Positions 24,714 to 36,393 of a stretch of DNA of 64,000 nt are shown here, in pieces. Both the position numbers and the translations under genes were made by a program. The stretch comes from Irpex lacteus (lineage: Eukaryota; Basidiomycota; Agaricomycetes; Polyporales; Irpicaceae): contig MQVO02000007.1 of NCBI GenBank assembly GCA_001986395.2, positions 1,549,833 to 1,613,832 of the forward strand, given 5' to 3'. The notes beneath the pieces were generated by a model that was not told the origin of the DNA, made no database searches, and saw only the letters and a program-made list of their open reading frames with translations. Position 1 is the first letter of the stretch, and each line of letters begins with the position of its first letter.

Positions 24714-25876
24714 TTGACCATTCTTAAAAATGGCCTAGGTGTCGCCTCTTCACTGTCGCTCCTCTCAATTGTCTTATGAATTTGCACGTCGATCATATAT
24801 TGCACAACTATCTGACTCTATTCGCTGAGACCTCTATCGAATCTCAGTGCATTCGTGCTGTAAGTCTATCACTTCACGTCTTATCTTATCTTCATTGATA
24901 TAAATGGCGATGTGCTCACAGCGTGTTGCCTATGCGTGTCTCGCAACATACATACCAACTACTGTCATGGTGCTTTATGCGTCCGGCCGTGTGGTCTTCT
25001 TTGACCAGATGTGATCCTGCAGGGTGGTGACACGCTGTAACGAATTCGATAAACTACCTGAGATAAAGTTTGATAAGGTACGCTGTACGGGCTCAATATT
25101 AATGAGCCATGCAGAGCAGGCGAGGCACAGAAGTCAATACTAGTACTATCTCACGCGAGCAGTCAGACAAGAGGGGTAAGTTACGAAGATAGTACGGTAT
25201 GGAACGGTGTAGAGGTGCGAGTCCCGCGCACGTTCGGCTGTATAGCAATTCTCATCTAGATCACCAGGTACTGTTGGTGGGAATAGTGCACTCTGGGGTC
25301 GAAGCATGCGAACAGAGCCAGAAAGGTGTGGCACGGACCATATAGCCTGAGCTGTCGCGTGCTCGATAGTGCTCGCTCCGAGTCGGTATATATGCAGGCG
25401 GCTGAGAGCTATATAACGCGGGGTCACACGTAAAGCCTCCCTCACGAGGTTACGTTACATGTTGGATGATGGTTGTGAACTCCAGGCGTGACCGCGAAAG
25501 CTGGAGGCTTGCAGCAAGTTCGTAGCACGCGCTAGCGCCCGACTTGCAACAGAAGTCCTCGAGATGCCCTTTGCATGAGATTGTCATCTTGACAGAACGA
25601 GATAGATTGGTTTGTCACTAGTGAGTGAAACAACTACAACATGAAGCTCAAGGCTGGCCGTTATAACTGCATATAGTAAACGAATCTAATGTACGTATAT
25701 ACCAGGATCCAATGTCACCGCCGTGACCTGTCCGTGCACCACTCGGCAGGCAGGTTAGACACGCTGCTTCAACGATGCTAAACTGCTAAACTTCATTTAA
25801 CGGGTAGCGGTAAGCTCCCAATGACGCTAACTAACCAGTCTCTTTCTCTCACTGTGACCCTCTCGTGCTACTAACA
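24714..25876. promoter_or_regulatory. intergenic, DUF6534 gene to hypothetical gene
   Basis: About 1.1 kb without a supported gene. Contains two TATATA-like runs (near 25388 and 25411), too far from the next ATG to be its obvious TATA box. Nothing else stands out. Confidence 0.45.
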
Positions 25877-28595
25877 ATGCTGCCAGTCAGCAATAGCCGT
25901 AAACGGTCCCGCTCCAGCTCGCTGCGCGCGTCGCTGCGGGTACCCAAGAGGTTCATGCCATTCGTCTCAGGCGAACCATCCAAACTGCACCATCCGCTTG
26001 CCGACGCAACGGCAGCCACCGAGGAACCTCTATCGTTTTCCGACGAAGATCTAGTCGACCTCGCTCCAGAAGAGAAAGCGGTAGCCACAGAAGAGACTCA
26101 GGAAGTTTTGCCCGAAAGCTCGTTGAGCACCGACCGTAAGTGGACTCGTGGCATACGGGCTGTTGTTCAACTAAACAAATCGATCCAGCCATTCCTCTCC
26201 CCATACTTGCCCGGTCTCGTCGATCACTCTCACGATTTTCCACCTTCCGTCGACACTCTCACCCTCCGGCCTCTCGGTTTGCCTCAACAGAAACAGCAGA
26301 ACATGCAACAGAGCATCATGACATTTCGGAACCTCTTGCTGACGAACAAGAGCTGGTTCCTCCCTTTTCACGGCCGGTATCCTCGGGTGCTACCATAGGT
26401 CTCCCTTCAACAGACCGGGGGCCCTTTACTCCACACAGTGTCTCTATCGACGAGCCCGCATTCGGGCTTGACACTGATCCGTTCCAGAAAGACAAAGTCG
26501 AAATCACAGCAGAGTACCCAAAGCTCGTACCGGTCTCTCCTCTGCGAGTGGAGGAGATTCTCGATCCAAACTGCATTGAGCCCTCGCCTCCTGCTACCCG
26601 CGTAGCCAGCACATCCACCATTACTCCTTCCCTGGCGATTTCTACAGCCAACATCGGTCCTGTCCAAAGAGTGCTGCAGCGTCTGAGGTCTATTACACGA
26701 GGCGGAGCGCTTACACACCATAACGATACCGGGCCTGCCCCAGAGACCTACGAGATCTTCTCTGATGGCCACGGTGCGTTTGCCTCGAGCTCTGGGACAC
26801 ACGGCGAAGAGCTGCTTCCGGAACTTTCATTCGATTCCACACCTCTCGCCGATCTGATCTTTGCCGTACACGTGTCAGGAAACGCCGTCACATATCAAGA
26901 CGAGAGCGGCATCTTCCAGCCTCCTTTACCTGTTCCGCCACCAGCCCCTGCTCCCGCCGCAGACACAGCTGCCACACGCGAACAAAACCTCCAAGTAGTC
27001 AAGTGGCAACGCGTCGATCCAAAGGACCTTACCCCATCGCCATACACTTCCGCAGCCAGCGATATTTCTCCGGCAGACACTCCGCTGATAGTCCCCTCAC
27101 CTTCCTGGCTGTCGCGCAACATCTTCGATCTCGAGTTTGCAAGAAACGCGAGTCGCCTATATCCCTCACAGTACTTGTCAAGACCGCCCCCATCTCCATC
27201 GCCACTACCTATCCCTAATCGGTCGTTATTTCCTGCAGAATCGTATACGCCAGCATCTTTTATCGAGGTTCGTAATCTGCCCTTTGTGGTCATGGAATTA
27301 GTTGACAGACTTCAGTTTACAGAACTTAGAACCTGCTGAATCTCCGCTCCAATCACAGTCAGACGGGTCTTCTGTGACACTCTACTCGCCCTCCAAGCCT
27401 ATTTTGCGGATCTCTCCCCCTACGCCCCGTGCTTCTGCTAGCCATCTTTCTGTCGTTGGCTATCGCAAGTCACCTTCCGAGAGTAGAAGGAGTTTGAACT
27501 CGTTCCTTACCTACGCTTCAGCTGCGTTCTCTGGAGAAAACCCTCTTCTCTCCGTCAAACAAGACTCCCCTGCCGTAAGCTCATAACAGTCAAGGTTTAC
27601 TACTACGGCTCACTATCTGGTATAGGCCCGCTTGTTCCTTCTTCTCCACAACCAGTCTCGCCAGCCATCGCCGATAGACTGTGCACCCAGTCCTCTCCCA
27701 CTACCTATCAACGTTACTTTCGACCCTTTTAGCAGTCGTACGTAATCATTGCCGCTGCCAGCGCCCTAAGTAACTCATGCCTTTGCAGGAACTCCTATCA
27801 CTCCAGTAAGGTCACTCTCAACCGACTACCGGATCTATCATCCAACACCAGAAGCATTCGAAGCCAGTAAAGACCTCTTTCCCTTGCCAGAGTACTTGCG
27901 CGCCCTTGTAAGAAGTACCTTCCGTAACTCCATGAATTACGCAGAGATGTCCACGAGTGCCTACGGCAAACCTGCCGACACGGTTGACTGGGGAGATGAG
28001 GTGGACTACTCCAACTATGAATGGTTCAAGAACCCTCCATCACCGAGACCCAGGGTAAGTCACCGTTGAATGCAAATTTCTACACGAGACTAAAGCACAT
28101 TTTAGGCGGCTCCGTCAACGCCACCTCCAGCCTCCGAACCGTATGTTCCGCAGCCTGGTGTGGTTGAGGAGAACGAGGCCTTCGAATATGCACTCAGGGC
28201 CGCTCCCAACGTTCTCTACGGCAGATTCAAACAGTATGGCCAGGTTGGTCTACCATGATCTCAATTTGCCGTCATTCACTAATATTCGACTGGATTAGCT
28301 TGGTGTACTAGCGTGGTGCTCAGAATTCGGCGAGATGATCGACGCCCTCAAGACCCTTGGCCTGGAGGGGAACATGTTCGTCGGAACACGCCAACAGGCT
28401 TTGGCAACGTGCGAAGAGATCCTTGGACTCAACCTGCACGAAGAAATCGAGATGCAAATTATTGTCATGTACCTATCGTCGCAAATCGCGCGATTGAGGC
28501 GGTTCCTCGACTCGGACAGACAATTCGAGGATTACCCGCAACCAAAGTTTCCGCTGGACCCACACGTCGCTCAGCTGCCCGGCCAGATGTCGTAA
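25877..28595 (+). CDS. uncharacterised protein, disordered N-terminus with helical C-terminal domain
   Basis: I do not recognise a known domain. Start is ATG 25877 (MLPVSNSRKRSRSSSLRAS). Exon 1 ends at 26135 and exon 2 starts at 26189; further introns lie near 27270, 27580, 27740, 28055 and 28245. About 600 residues are Ser/Pro/Thr-rich and probably disordered, with repeated SP/TP sites and a proline run (PPLPVPPPAPAPAA). The last 200 residues are different: folded-looking, helical and rich in aromatics (LRALVRSTFRNSMNYAEMS, VDWGDEVDYSNYEWFKNPP, FEYALRAAPNVLYGRFKQYG, GVLAWCSEFGEMIDALKTLG, EEIEMQIIVMYLSSQIARLR). That block is likely the functional unit. Length about 810. It is convergent with another disordered protein gene. 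No targeting signal or membrane helix seen. Confidence 0.8.
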
Positions 28596-29063
28596 TGATT
28601 ACTATCCTCTCGTATTTTGTTTGAACAGTTGTCTGCATCATTTATACCGTACGCATGCCGATTCCACCTGATCATTTGTAGTCCTGCGTCGCTTTCATCG
28701 CCCATTGTATTCTTAGCATACTCACATCTCTCACATCATGAATCAACGGTCCACCGGGAGTGGATCATTTGCATATGGATATATTCATGTGTTTGTGTAA
28801 ATCTCTGAAGAGGGTACTATACGCGAAGAAGTAATGGTGATACAGTGTGACGATGTCCAGATAAAAATTAATGTTAGTTCGCCGAGGGTTAGCCCTGAAA
28901 GAAAGAATAAATCCAGCAACAAAAACAACAACAACAGCGAAGGATGATGGTGAAAGCACAGTATAGTATGTAGGAATGATAAAGTCAGTTAAGTTCGCTT
29001 GGTGTGATGGTCTAAGGGTTGAATATATTTGTTGTCCGTGTGGAGTCGTAGTGGAATGGGGTA
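28596..29063. other. convergent 3' region
   Basis: Holds the 3' UTRs of two convergent genes; AT-rich with a short CAACAA run (about 28917-28935). No gene seen. Confidence 0.45.
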
Positions 29064-32000
29064 TCAGTGCGAGACCGCTACGCCTGCCAGCTTCATCCAA
29101 TACTCGGATGAAGAGGGAGCGTCTCCGTTGCCTCCAAGAGTTGCGGGTATAGGAGAAGGCTTGTAGGATGAGAGACGAGGCGGTTCCGGTAGAGGATTGG
29201 AACGTGGTGAGGAACCTGTTGCCGATGGGCTTGACTTCGGCGCGGCTACGCTGTCATTCATAGAGTGAGAACGATGGCGGCGGTCCTCCTTCGTGGGGAC
29301 CATTTGTTGCATGATCGACGGGTACAGATTAGCTTGGGCTGAAGTGGTTCGAGGAGCAGGAGCAGTGCCGTTGGTGGCGGGGGCCTGATACATGACATAC
29401 GTCTGGCTGCTGCCTACAGCGCTGACGTGGTCAATGCTCTGAATAGAGCGAGCACGATGCAAATCTGCACTCATAATCGTCGATGGACGGGAGTCGCTCG
29501 TAATATTGTGACGCGTACCAGGTAGCGCAGTTCCTTCTGTACTATAGATCATGCTCCTGCCCTTCCACAGTCTTTCGATTTCCCAGGCATCTGCAGCCTT
29601 GAGAGCATTGAGGTCCGCAACAGAGTTCAATTCGGAGGAGGGGCGAGTAGATGTTGAGGCATGACGGTCGACCCTTGCATTACGAGCCGTGCCATTTGGA
29701 ATAACCTGCTTGGCGGAAGTAGGCGCTGCGTATATAACTGGGGTCTGAGTCGAACGCACGGCCTCGGCCTGAGTTTCTCGAGCCTCCCTACTTTCTCGTG
29801 TACTACGCCGTCTATCTGGCTTCTCAGGTGCGGCAGAGCGAGACGTTCGTGCGTCTGGCGAGCTCGTGCGAGGCAAAGAAGGAGTCACGGCAGCCGGCTC
29901 CGAACTACTGGGCTCTCGGTAAGACTTCCTTCGCGCCTCATGTCTCCTCTGCTGATCACTGTCCTCTGATGCGCTCTCCTTCTCAGCCTTTTTACTCTCC
30001 CTCCTCTTTGGATCGTCTGACTCGTTTGTTTTCGAACGTTCACGATATTTCTTGGAGCTTTCCTCCTTGGGCGACTCAACTACTTGCCACCGCTCACCCT
30101 CGGTATCGACGACACCGTCGACAGTTGGCACATGTCCTGAAGATGTTCGTACGAGCTTGAAAGTTTCAGTTCGACGAGAGCGTGTACGCTGGTGCGTGTC
30201 CTTGTCCTTCACATCCTTGTCCTTTTTGGAGGGCGAGGATTCGCGAGAAGGCGCCCTCTCCTGCGATGGCTGTTGTGGTTGAGGGGGAGGAGGAGGCGAC
30301 GCAGTGAACGGCGAAGAGACGGCAGGTACAGTGGTGGGAAGAGTGATTGTCGGCTTGGGAGGAGGCGACGTGGGGAGTGTTGCCAATGAAGCCGGCTGTG
30401 GCGTGGGAGGATTGACTATCATAGACACTCGAGACAAGGGAGTGTTCTCAGCATAACCAAGAGATGATCCACGGATAGACGGGAGAGAAGGAGATGTTAG
30501 TTGTTGCGCCTCGATGCTCCTTTGAGTAACTGGTGGTTGAGTAGCTGGTAGGTCACGTCCTGATGGCGCAGGCTGAGGGGGAGTGGGAGGGCGACTACCT
30601 TCGGGCGTAGGAGGCAAGGAATGCTCGTACTTCGAGGGCGTCAACGTGGGAACCTGTACGACAGGTGGTGACGAAGCTGGTGTATGCTCGCTCGGTGGGG
30701 CTTCCTGAGAGGTAGAGATAGAACGGAGGGTATAGTCGGGGGAGACATGGGTACGAGTTGTGGAGTCATAGCAGGCATTGCTTTGGGGGACGACATGTAA
30801 GTCTCTCCTTCTGAGATGACAGAGAGTGGTGCATGAGGAATTTGGTGCAGACTGTCCATGGGCGTAGGAGAATCTCGCATGTCTTCCCCCAAGACTCCTC
30901 GTTCGTGGGCATCTCCATCGGGGAATCATTGGAGGGCGAGGGAGGTGAGGGCTCGGCTGGTTGTGTATCCTCACTGTCAAACGAGTTATCAGGATTAGCG
31001 ACGGTCAATCTGCCTTGAGAAGTGGGTTCCTCGGTCGACGATGTGGACTGGGTTTCTGTATCTTGGCCGTGGTGGGAAGACTGATCGGGCGATTTGACAC
31101 GTGTAGCGTCCATTTGCGACGGGATAGGCACCCGTCTCTTGGGAGCATCGGTTTTCGACCGTCTTGGAGGTGAATCCTTGGGCTGCTTCTGTGGCGAGAC
31201 AGACCTCCGATCAACCGAGTAAGGGAGACCAGCGCTTCTGTCGTAGGTCATGTCCACAGATACACGTGTACTCTGGATACCATTGGAAGCCGACCTCGTC
31301 GTATCGCTCCTTTTCAACACGCTGAACCGTCGCGCCAAACGACCTAACACGCTGCCTCGTTTCCTCCTTTCTGTCGGAGTTTGCGAGTTGATGCTAGGTG
31401 CAATGGAAGCCGCGATAAACGAGCCCGTCTTGGATATCTTTCGTCCCAATGCCTGACCGAACTCTACGGGCGTTACGGGTGCAGAAGAACCCGTCCTCCA
31501 TGTATCACTGGCGCTGTCTGAGGAGAACAGCCCGCGAAACGGCTTTCGTCTCTTACTAAGTCGACGAGGTATACGGCCTGTTGTAAGTGGCTCAGAAGCG
31601 AGATGGACCGCAGAAGTAGATTGTGACAGAGGTGACGGAGCCATAGTCTTGTGACGCGGGCCATGGGTCATGCTTAACCTCCTCGGACGAGGCATAGATG
31701 GTGGCTGTAGACGATCAGTATACGTGCAATGCATTCGGAAGTGTTACTCACTCTGGCGCATCAGGAGAGCGTTCGCCGGCTGCGCCTAAGTCATACGGCG
31801 ACTGATGATGCCAGTTTGTTCCCCATGGGTCCGTTACGTCCATCATGTCCACATTGTCATGCGCAGTATTTGACAGCTTCCGAGTGCGCACGCGAACATC
31901 ATGTATACGTACTTGAGATGAGGAGGGTGTCGGTAGTGGCGAACCGGATGGAGTCCTACTCGGTCCAGGCATTTTCGTGGAGTCCTGAGTCCGCTCTTGG

Positions 32001-32494
32001 CCGGTGGCCATTGGAGGAAAAGACGGCGAAAACACGGACGGAGGACGCTTCTCTCGCGATGGCGGTGCTAAGTGGTGGTTCCTGTACCATCGCGGTCCCC
32101 TGGGATTATGTATAGGATACTTTGTCCTGAACTGCGCCGCTGAGACCGCCGCCGTTTCTATGTCCTTTGCATACCAGGACGGCAACTGCGAAAGCTGATC
32201 TGGCACAACGGACTTGAACGGAAACTGTGGTTGCGGTAAAGGTTCTTCGTGGACGGGCTCCTCTACCACTCTCTCCTTCCCTTTTCCCTTCCCTTCGCTC
32301 TCTGCAGCCGTAGACGTAGGGCGTGCATGTGCAGTATCCTGACGCTGCGATCGCTGCTCCGGTTGCTGTTTAGAGAGCTTGCGCGAAAGAAAGCCTCTGC
32401 TGTCGCTATTGGAGGCCTTGCGAGCTGAGAGTCTACGAGGCTGTGAGTTGATCTCTGCAGACAGTGGACGCGGTCCACGGGGAGCAGGCTGCAT
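29064..32494 (-). CDS. large Ser/Pro-rich disordered protein, frame-broken
   Basis: Unrecognised protein, almost wholly low-complexity, about 1,100 residues. The frame is open to 32578 only through a TTG, so I start at ATG 32494 (MQPAPRGPRPLSAEINSQPR); a 5' UTR intron with donor near 32606 and acceptor near 32520 is likely. It has many basophilic sites (RRLS, RRFS, RRLS, RRSVS), Lys/Glu/Arg/Asp-rich stretches (KKDKDVKDKD) and polyproline runs. The only folded-looking segments are SVADLNALKAADAWEIERLW and the C-terminus SSSEYWMKLAGVAVSH. To follow one protein I must change frame at a C5 run (30886-30890, + strand) and a G5 run (30738-30742); one base is missing at each. The splice phase near 31750 also does not fit. 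Function unknown; could be a signalling scaffold. Confidence 0.7.
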
Positions 32495-32906
32495 GAGAGG
32501 AGTGCGCCTAGAAACAGGCTGCAAAAGAGAGTTATAAGGCGGGGTAAAAGGCTCGGTCAATTCGTGCCGTTGTGTCAAAGCACGATAGTGTCAAGACATA
32601 CCGAGTTCGCTGTCGAGCACGACGAGGAGGCTTGAGTGGCAAATGAAGATTAAAATGAAGCTAGATGCATGAGATGTGACGAGCAAAAGCAGAGGATAGC
32701 CGAGGTGAAGGGAGGAGGAGGAACACGTTTCTGGCGCGCACATCCAGTCGCTGCCTTCGCCTTCGGCCACTCATCTCGGCCATCTGATGCCTCCGCCACA
32801 AAGACGCTCGCGTGCATCCCACGTGGCATTTTATCTCCTGCAAATAATTTCATGAAGTGTTTCTTCTTGAAGTGTTTGTCCCTTTCCGCCATCTTCCTCC
32901 CTGGCC
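32495..32906. promoter_or_regulatory. divergent intergenic, Ser/Pro-rich gene / ADE5,7
   Basis: About 410 bp between divergent genes, probably including a non-coding first exon of the minus-strand gene. I see no further gene. Confidence 0.45.
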
Positions 32907-35731
32907 ATGGCTCTGCGTGTACTCATTCTGGGCAGCGGCGGCCGCGAACATGCTCTGGCCTGGAAACTCGCTCAATCTGCGCTCGTAGAACAGATCCTCG
33001 TCTGTCCAGGAAACGGAGGAACTTCCCAAGTGCCCAAGACCAAGAACGTCAAATCACCCAGCAATGATTTCCGTGATCTGGTTCAGCTTGCACTCGCCGA
33101 AGAGGTAGTTTTGACCCATGTGGTTCTCGGTTCTTTCAGTCTTACTCGTGTACCAGATTACACTTGTCTTGCCAGGTCCCGAACAACCTCTGGTCGATGG
33201 CGTAGAGACCTATTTCCGAAAGGTAATCTATTCCTACATACTATCCAATGCAGCTCTGCAACTCTACAACTGGCCAGCCGGGATACCGGTTTTTGGTCCC
33301 ACACAGCTTGCCGCTAGGATGGAAGGCTCAAGGCTTTCTCCAAGGACTTTATGGAACGCCATGCGATACCGACGGCCAAGTTCAAGACGTTCTCGGCGTC
33401 GCAGTTCGACGAAGCTCTCAATATGTCAAGACTTGCGGCTTTCAGGTTGTCCTCAAGGCCAGTGGTCTTGCCGCCGGCAAGGGCGTTCTTATTCCCGAAT
33501 CCGTGGACGAAGCGATCGCTGGTCTGAAGGAGATCATGATCGACAACGTCTTCGGTGCAGCAGGTCTGCAGCCTTATCATATGTGTATATTACTTCTCCA
33601 ATTCATATATTTTATGTCATACCAGGCAATGAGGTCGTGATTGAGGAACTGCTGACCGGCCCTGAGATCTCTGTGCTAGCTTTCTCTGATGGGTATACGG
33701 TCGTGCCTCTCCCAGCAGCCCAGGATCATAAGCGTATCGGAGAGGGTGACACTGGCCCCAACACAGGTGGTATGGGTGCATATGCACCAGCACCTGTCGC
33801 TACTCCTGAAGTCATGGACCGCATCAACCGAGAGGTTCTTCAGCCTACGATCGCTGGTATGAGGAAAGAAGGTTGGTGAGATCGGACTCTGGCCGTATTC
33901 CGTCAGCTTAAGAATCATTACAGGATATCCTTTCCTTGGGATGCTCTTCACCGGCTTCATGCTTACACCCTCCGGCCCTAAGGTCCTCGAGTACAACGTG
34001 AGGTTTGGCGACCCTGAGACAGAAGCTTTGCTGCTTTTGCTCTCAGAAGACACTGACCTGGCGGCTATTCTATTGGTAAGCAACATCACTGGCCTCAAGA
34101 TATACTGTGTTGAAGCACTTCACAGGCATGTGTCGAGCGACGCTTGGACTCCGTAGAGATTAAGACACGCGAGGGATTTGCTGTTTCCGTTATCTTGGCG
34201 TCCAAAGGTTATCCTGGCTCCTATGAGAAAGGAAAGAAGATCACAGTTGGCCAATTCCGCAAAGTAAGTGGCTTCAATATGTCGTTTGACCGTTACTCAT
34301 GGCTTCTATCTCGTCAGATACTGTCGTTTTTCCATGCGGGCACTATCGCGGAGGGAGAAGACGTTGTCACTTCTGGTGGTAGAGTCATCGCCGTCAGCGC
34401 ATATGCGGCCACACTCCAGGAAGCTCTCGATACAGTATACGCAGGCGTTGACCAGGTCAACTTCGAAGGCAAGACCTTCAGACGGGACATAGCCCACCGG
34501 TAAGTTTGGCAATAATCGTTTGTTTACCAGCTTAAGAAGATTATCCATCGCAGCGCGTTAGCAGCTCCTTCCTCTGGCCCACGGCTGACATACGCTCAAG
34601 CGGGTGTCTCAGTAGATGCCGGAAACTCACTGGTAGACACAATCAAGCCATTCGTACGCGCTACACGGCGCTCAGGTGCAGACGCTGAGATTGGTGGGTT
34701 CGGAGGCGTGTTCGACCTCAAGGCCACTGGCTACAAGGACCCTGTGTTGGTCAGCGGCACTGACGGCGTCGGCACCAAGCTGAAAGTGGCCTTCGAGACT
34801 GGAATCCACGATTTTGTCGGTGAGTACCTACATCAACCTTTGGCGGTCATAGACTCACTTGTCACATAGGTATCGACTTGGTCGCCATGTCTGTAAACGA
34901 CTGCTCGTCCAAGGAGCAGAGCCGCTCTATTTCCTTGATTACTTCGCATGCAGCAAGCTCGACGTCTCAGTTGCCGCTCGAGTCATCAAGGGTATTGCAG
35001 AAGGCTGTCGTATTTCAGGCTGCGCGCTCATCGGCGGTGAGACGGCTGAAATGCCTGGCATGTACCACGATGGTCAGCCCACATCTCCTAATTATTGATT
35101 CAAACGCTCATGTTATTATCCCATGGCAATTAGGCGACTACGATTTGGCTGGCTTCTCTGTAGGGCCGTCGAACGCTCACTCATTCTACCCCAGCCGAAC
35201 ATCGCGCCAGGAGACGTTCTACTCGGCTTGCCTTCCTCAGGAATTCACTCGAACGGGTTCTCCCTCGTACGAAAGGTCATTTCCGTGTCTGGCCTGACAT
35301 TCTCAAGTCCCTGCCCGTGGAAGCCCGAGACAAGCTTGGGTGAGGCCATCTTAGAGCCAACAAAAATCTACGTGAAGCAGCTTCTTCCTGTCGTGCAAGC
35401 CGGACTCATCAAGGGCATGTCACACATCACGGGGGGGCTTCATTGAGAATATCCCGCGGTGCTTCCCAAGGGCACGGGCTGCTACGTCGACGCCTCTCAG
35501 TGGGAGCTGCCTGCGCCTTTCCGCTTCTTGATGAAGCACGGGGGTGTTGAACCGCTAGAGATGGCCCGGACGTTTAACAACGGCATCGGCATGGTTTTGG
35601 TCGTGGACGCCAGCGCGGTCGATAAAGTTATCGAGGAACTGGGCAAGGCGGGTGAGACAGTCTACAGGATCGGTGAGGTAACGGACAAGAGTGGTGTGGA
35701 GATGCGCGGTCTCGAGGCTTGGAAGGTCTGA
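32907..35731 (+). CDS. ADE5,7: GARS-AIRS bifunctional purine enzyme, multiple frame breaks
   Basis: Catalyses two steps of de novo purine synthesis in the cytosol: glycinamide ribonucleotide synthetase (GARS) and aminoimidazole ribonucleotide synthetase (AIRS). Start ATG 32907, [24 protein letters not shown] half: [38 protein letters not shown] (ATP-grasp), [19 protein letters not shown], [17 protein letters not shown] and [21 protein letters not shown] half: [67 protein letters not shown] and HITGG. Order and total length (about 790) are normal, but the sequence as given needs frame changes at about 33222, 33330, 33421, 34901, 35163, 35431-35437 (two bases) and 35458, all apparent losses and mostly in short homopolymers. 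No missense at catalytic motifs was noticed. This is either consensus error or very recent decay; I favour error. Confidence 0.93.
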
Positions 35732-36393
35732 ATTAGAGGGGGTCAAGCGCAGACAGTGGTGGTGACCAAAAATGAGCGAGTTTACTGTAACACAGTATCA
35801 TTGTATACAACATTTGTAGCCTATAGCGATCGAGAACCATAGCCAAGAAATGTACGCCGTAAAGAAACCACTGCATAGAGAAGAGTGAAACAAAGATGTC
35901 TAACAAACTCAGTACTGATGATAAACATGCCACGATACTATTGCGGGGTAATATTCTCGAACAAACAGTGCATAAAAAGCTGATGATGTAAGGGGAGCGA
36001 CGTACTTTTGCAACGATACAGCGAGTAGAGACGAGATGTGTCTGAACTGGCCGTATCGCGAATACAAAGCGGCAAGCAAAACAGAAAGAAGCAACAAGCT
36101 GAAACCGACCATTAAAAATGCAGAGAAGAATATGGAGTGTATGAGATGCACAGAGAACACAGAGGCGGAGTGGTGCGTAGCGTCCGGGTTGTACAGAGAT
36201 ATGAGCAACAGATGGTCATTGAAACCTCAATCACAAGAGGGATGGAAATGGAAGTCGAAAGGCAAGAGCAGAACCACACGAGACGGGAGCATGCGAAGTC
36301 GTGTTCAGCAGCAGAGGCAAGATGTGTATGGGATAAAGTGTCGGTGCATAGACCGGATGAGCAACGGAAAGATGCGGAATGGACGAGGAAGAA
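35732..36393. other. convergent 3' region, ADE5,7 / ankyrin-CCCH gene
   Basis: About 660 bp of convergent intergenic sequence; likely long 3' UTRs. The minus-strand part upstream of 36394 is C/T-rich in mRNA sense. No supported gene. Confidence 0.45.

Noticed and set aside
25388..25416. TATA-like runs as promoter of the gene at 25877
   Set aside because: They lie about 460-490 bp upstream of the ATG, too far without transcript evidence.
34315..34345. Extra compensating indels in ADE5,7 near the FFHAGT motif
   Set aside because: The given frame is readable (ILSFFHAGT); a shifted reading (DTVVFHAGT) would fit the family better but needs two compensating changes, so I left it out.
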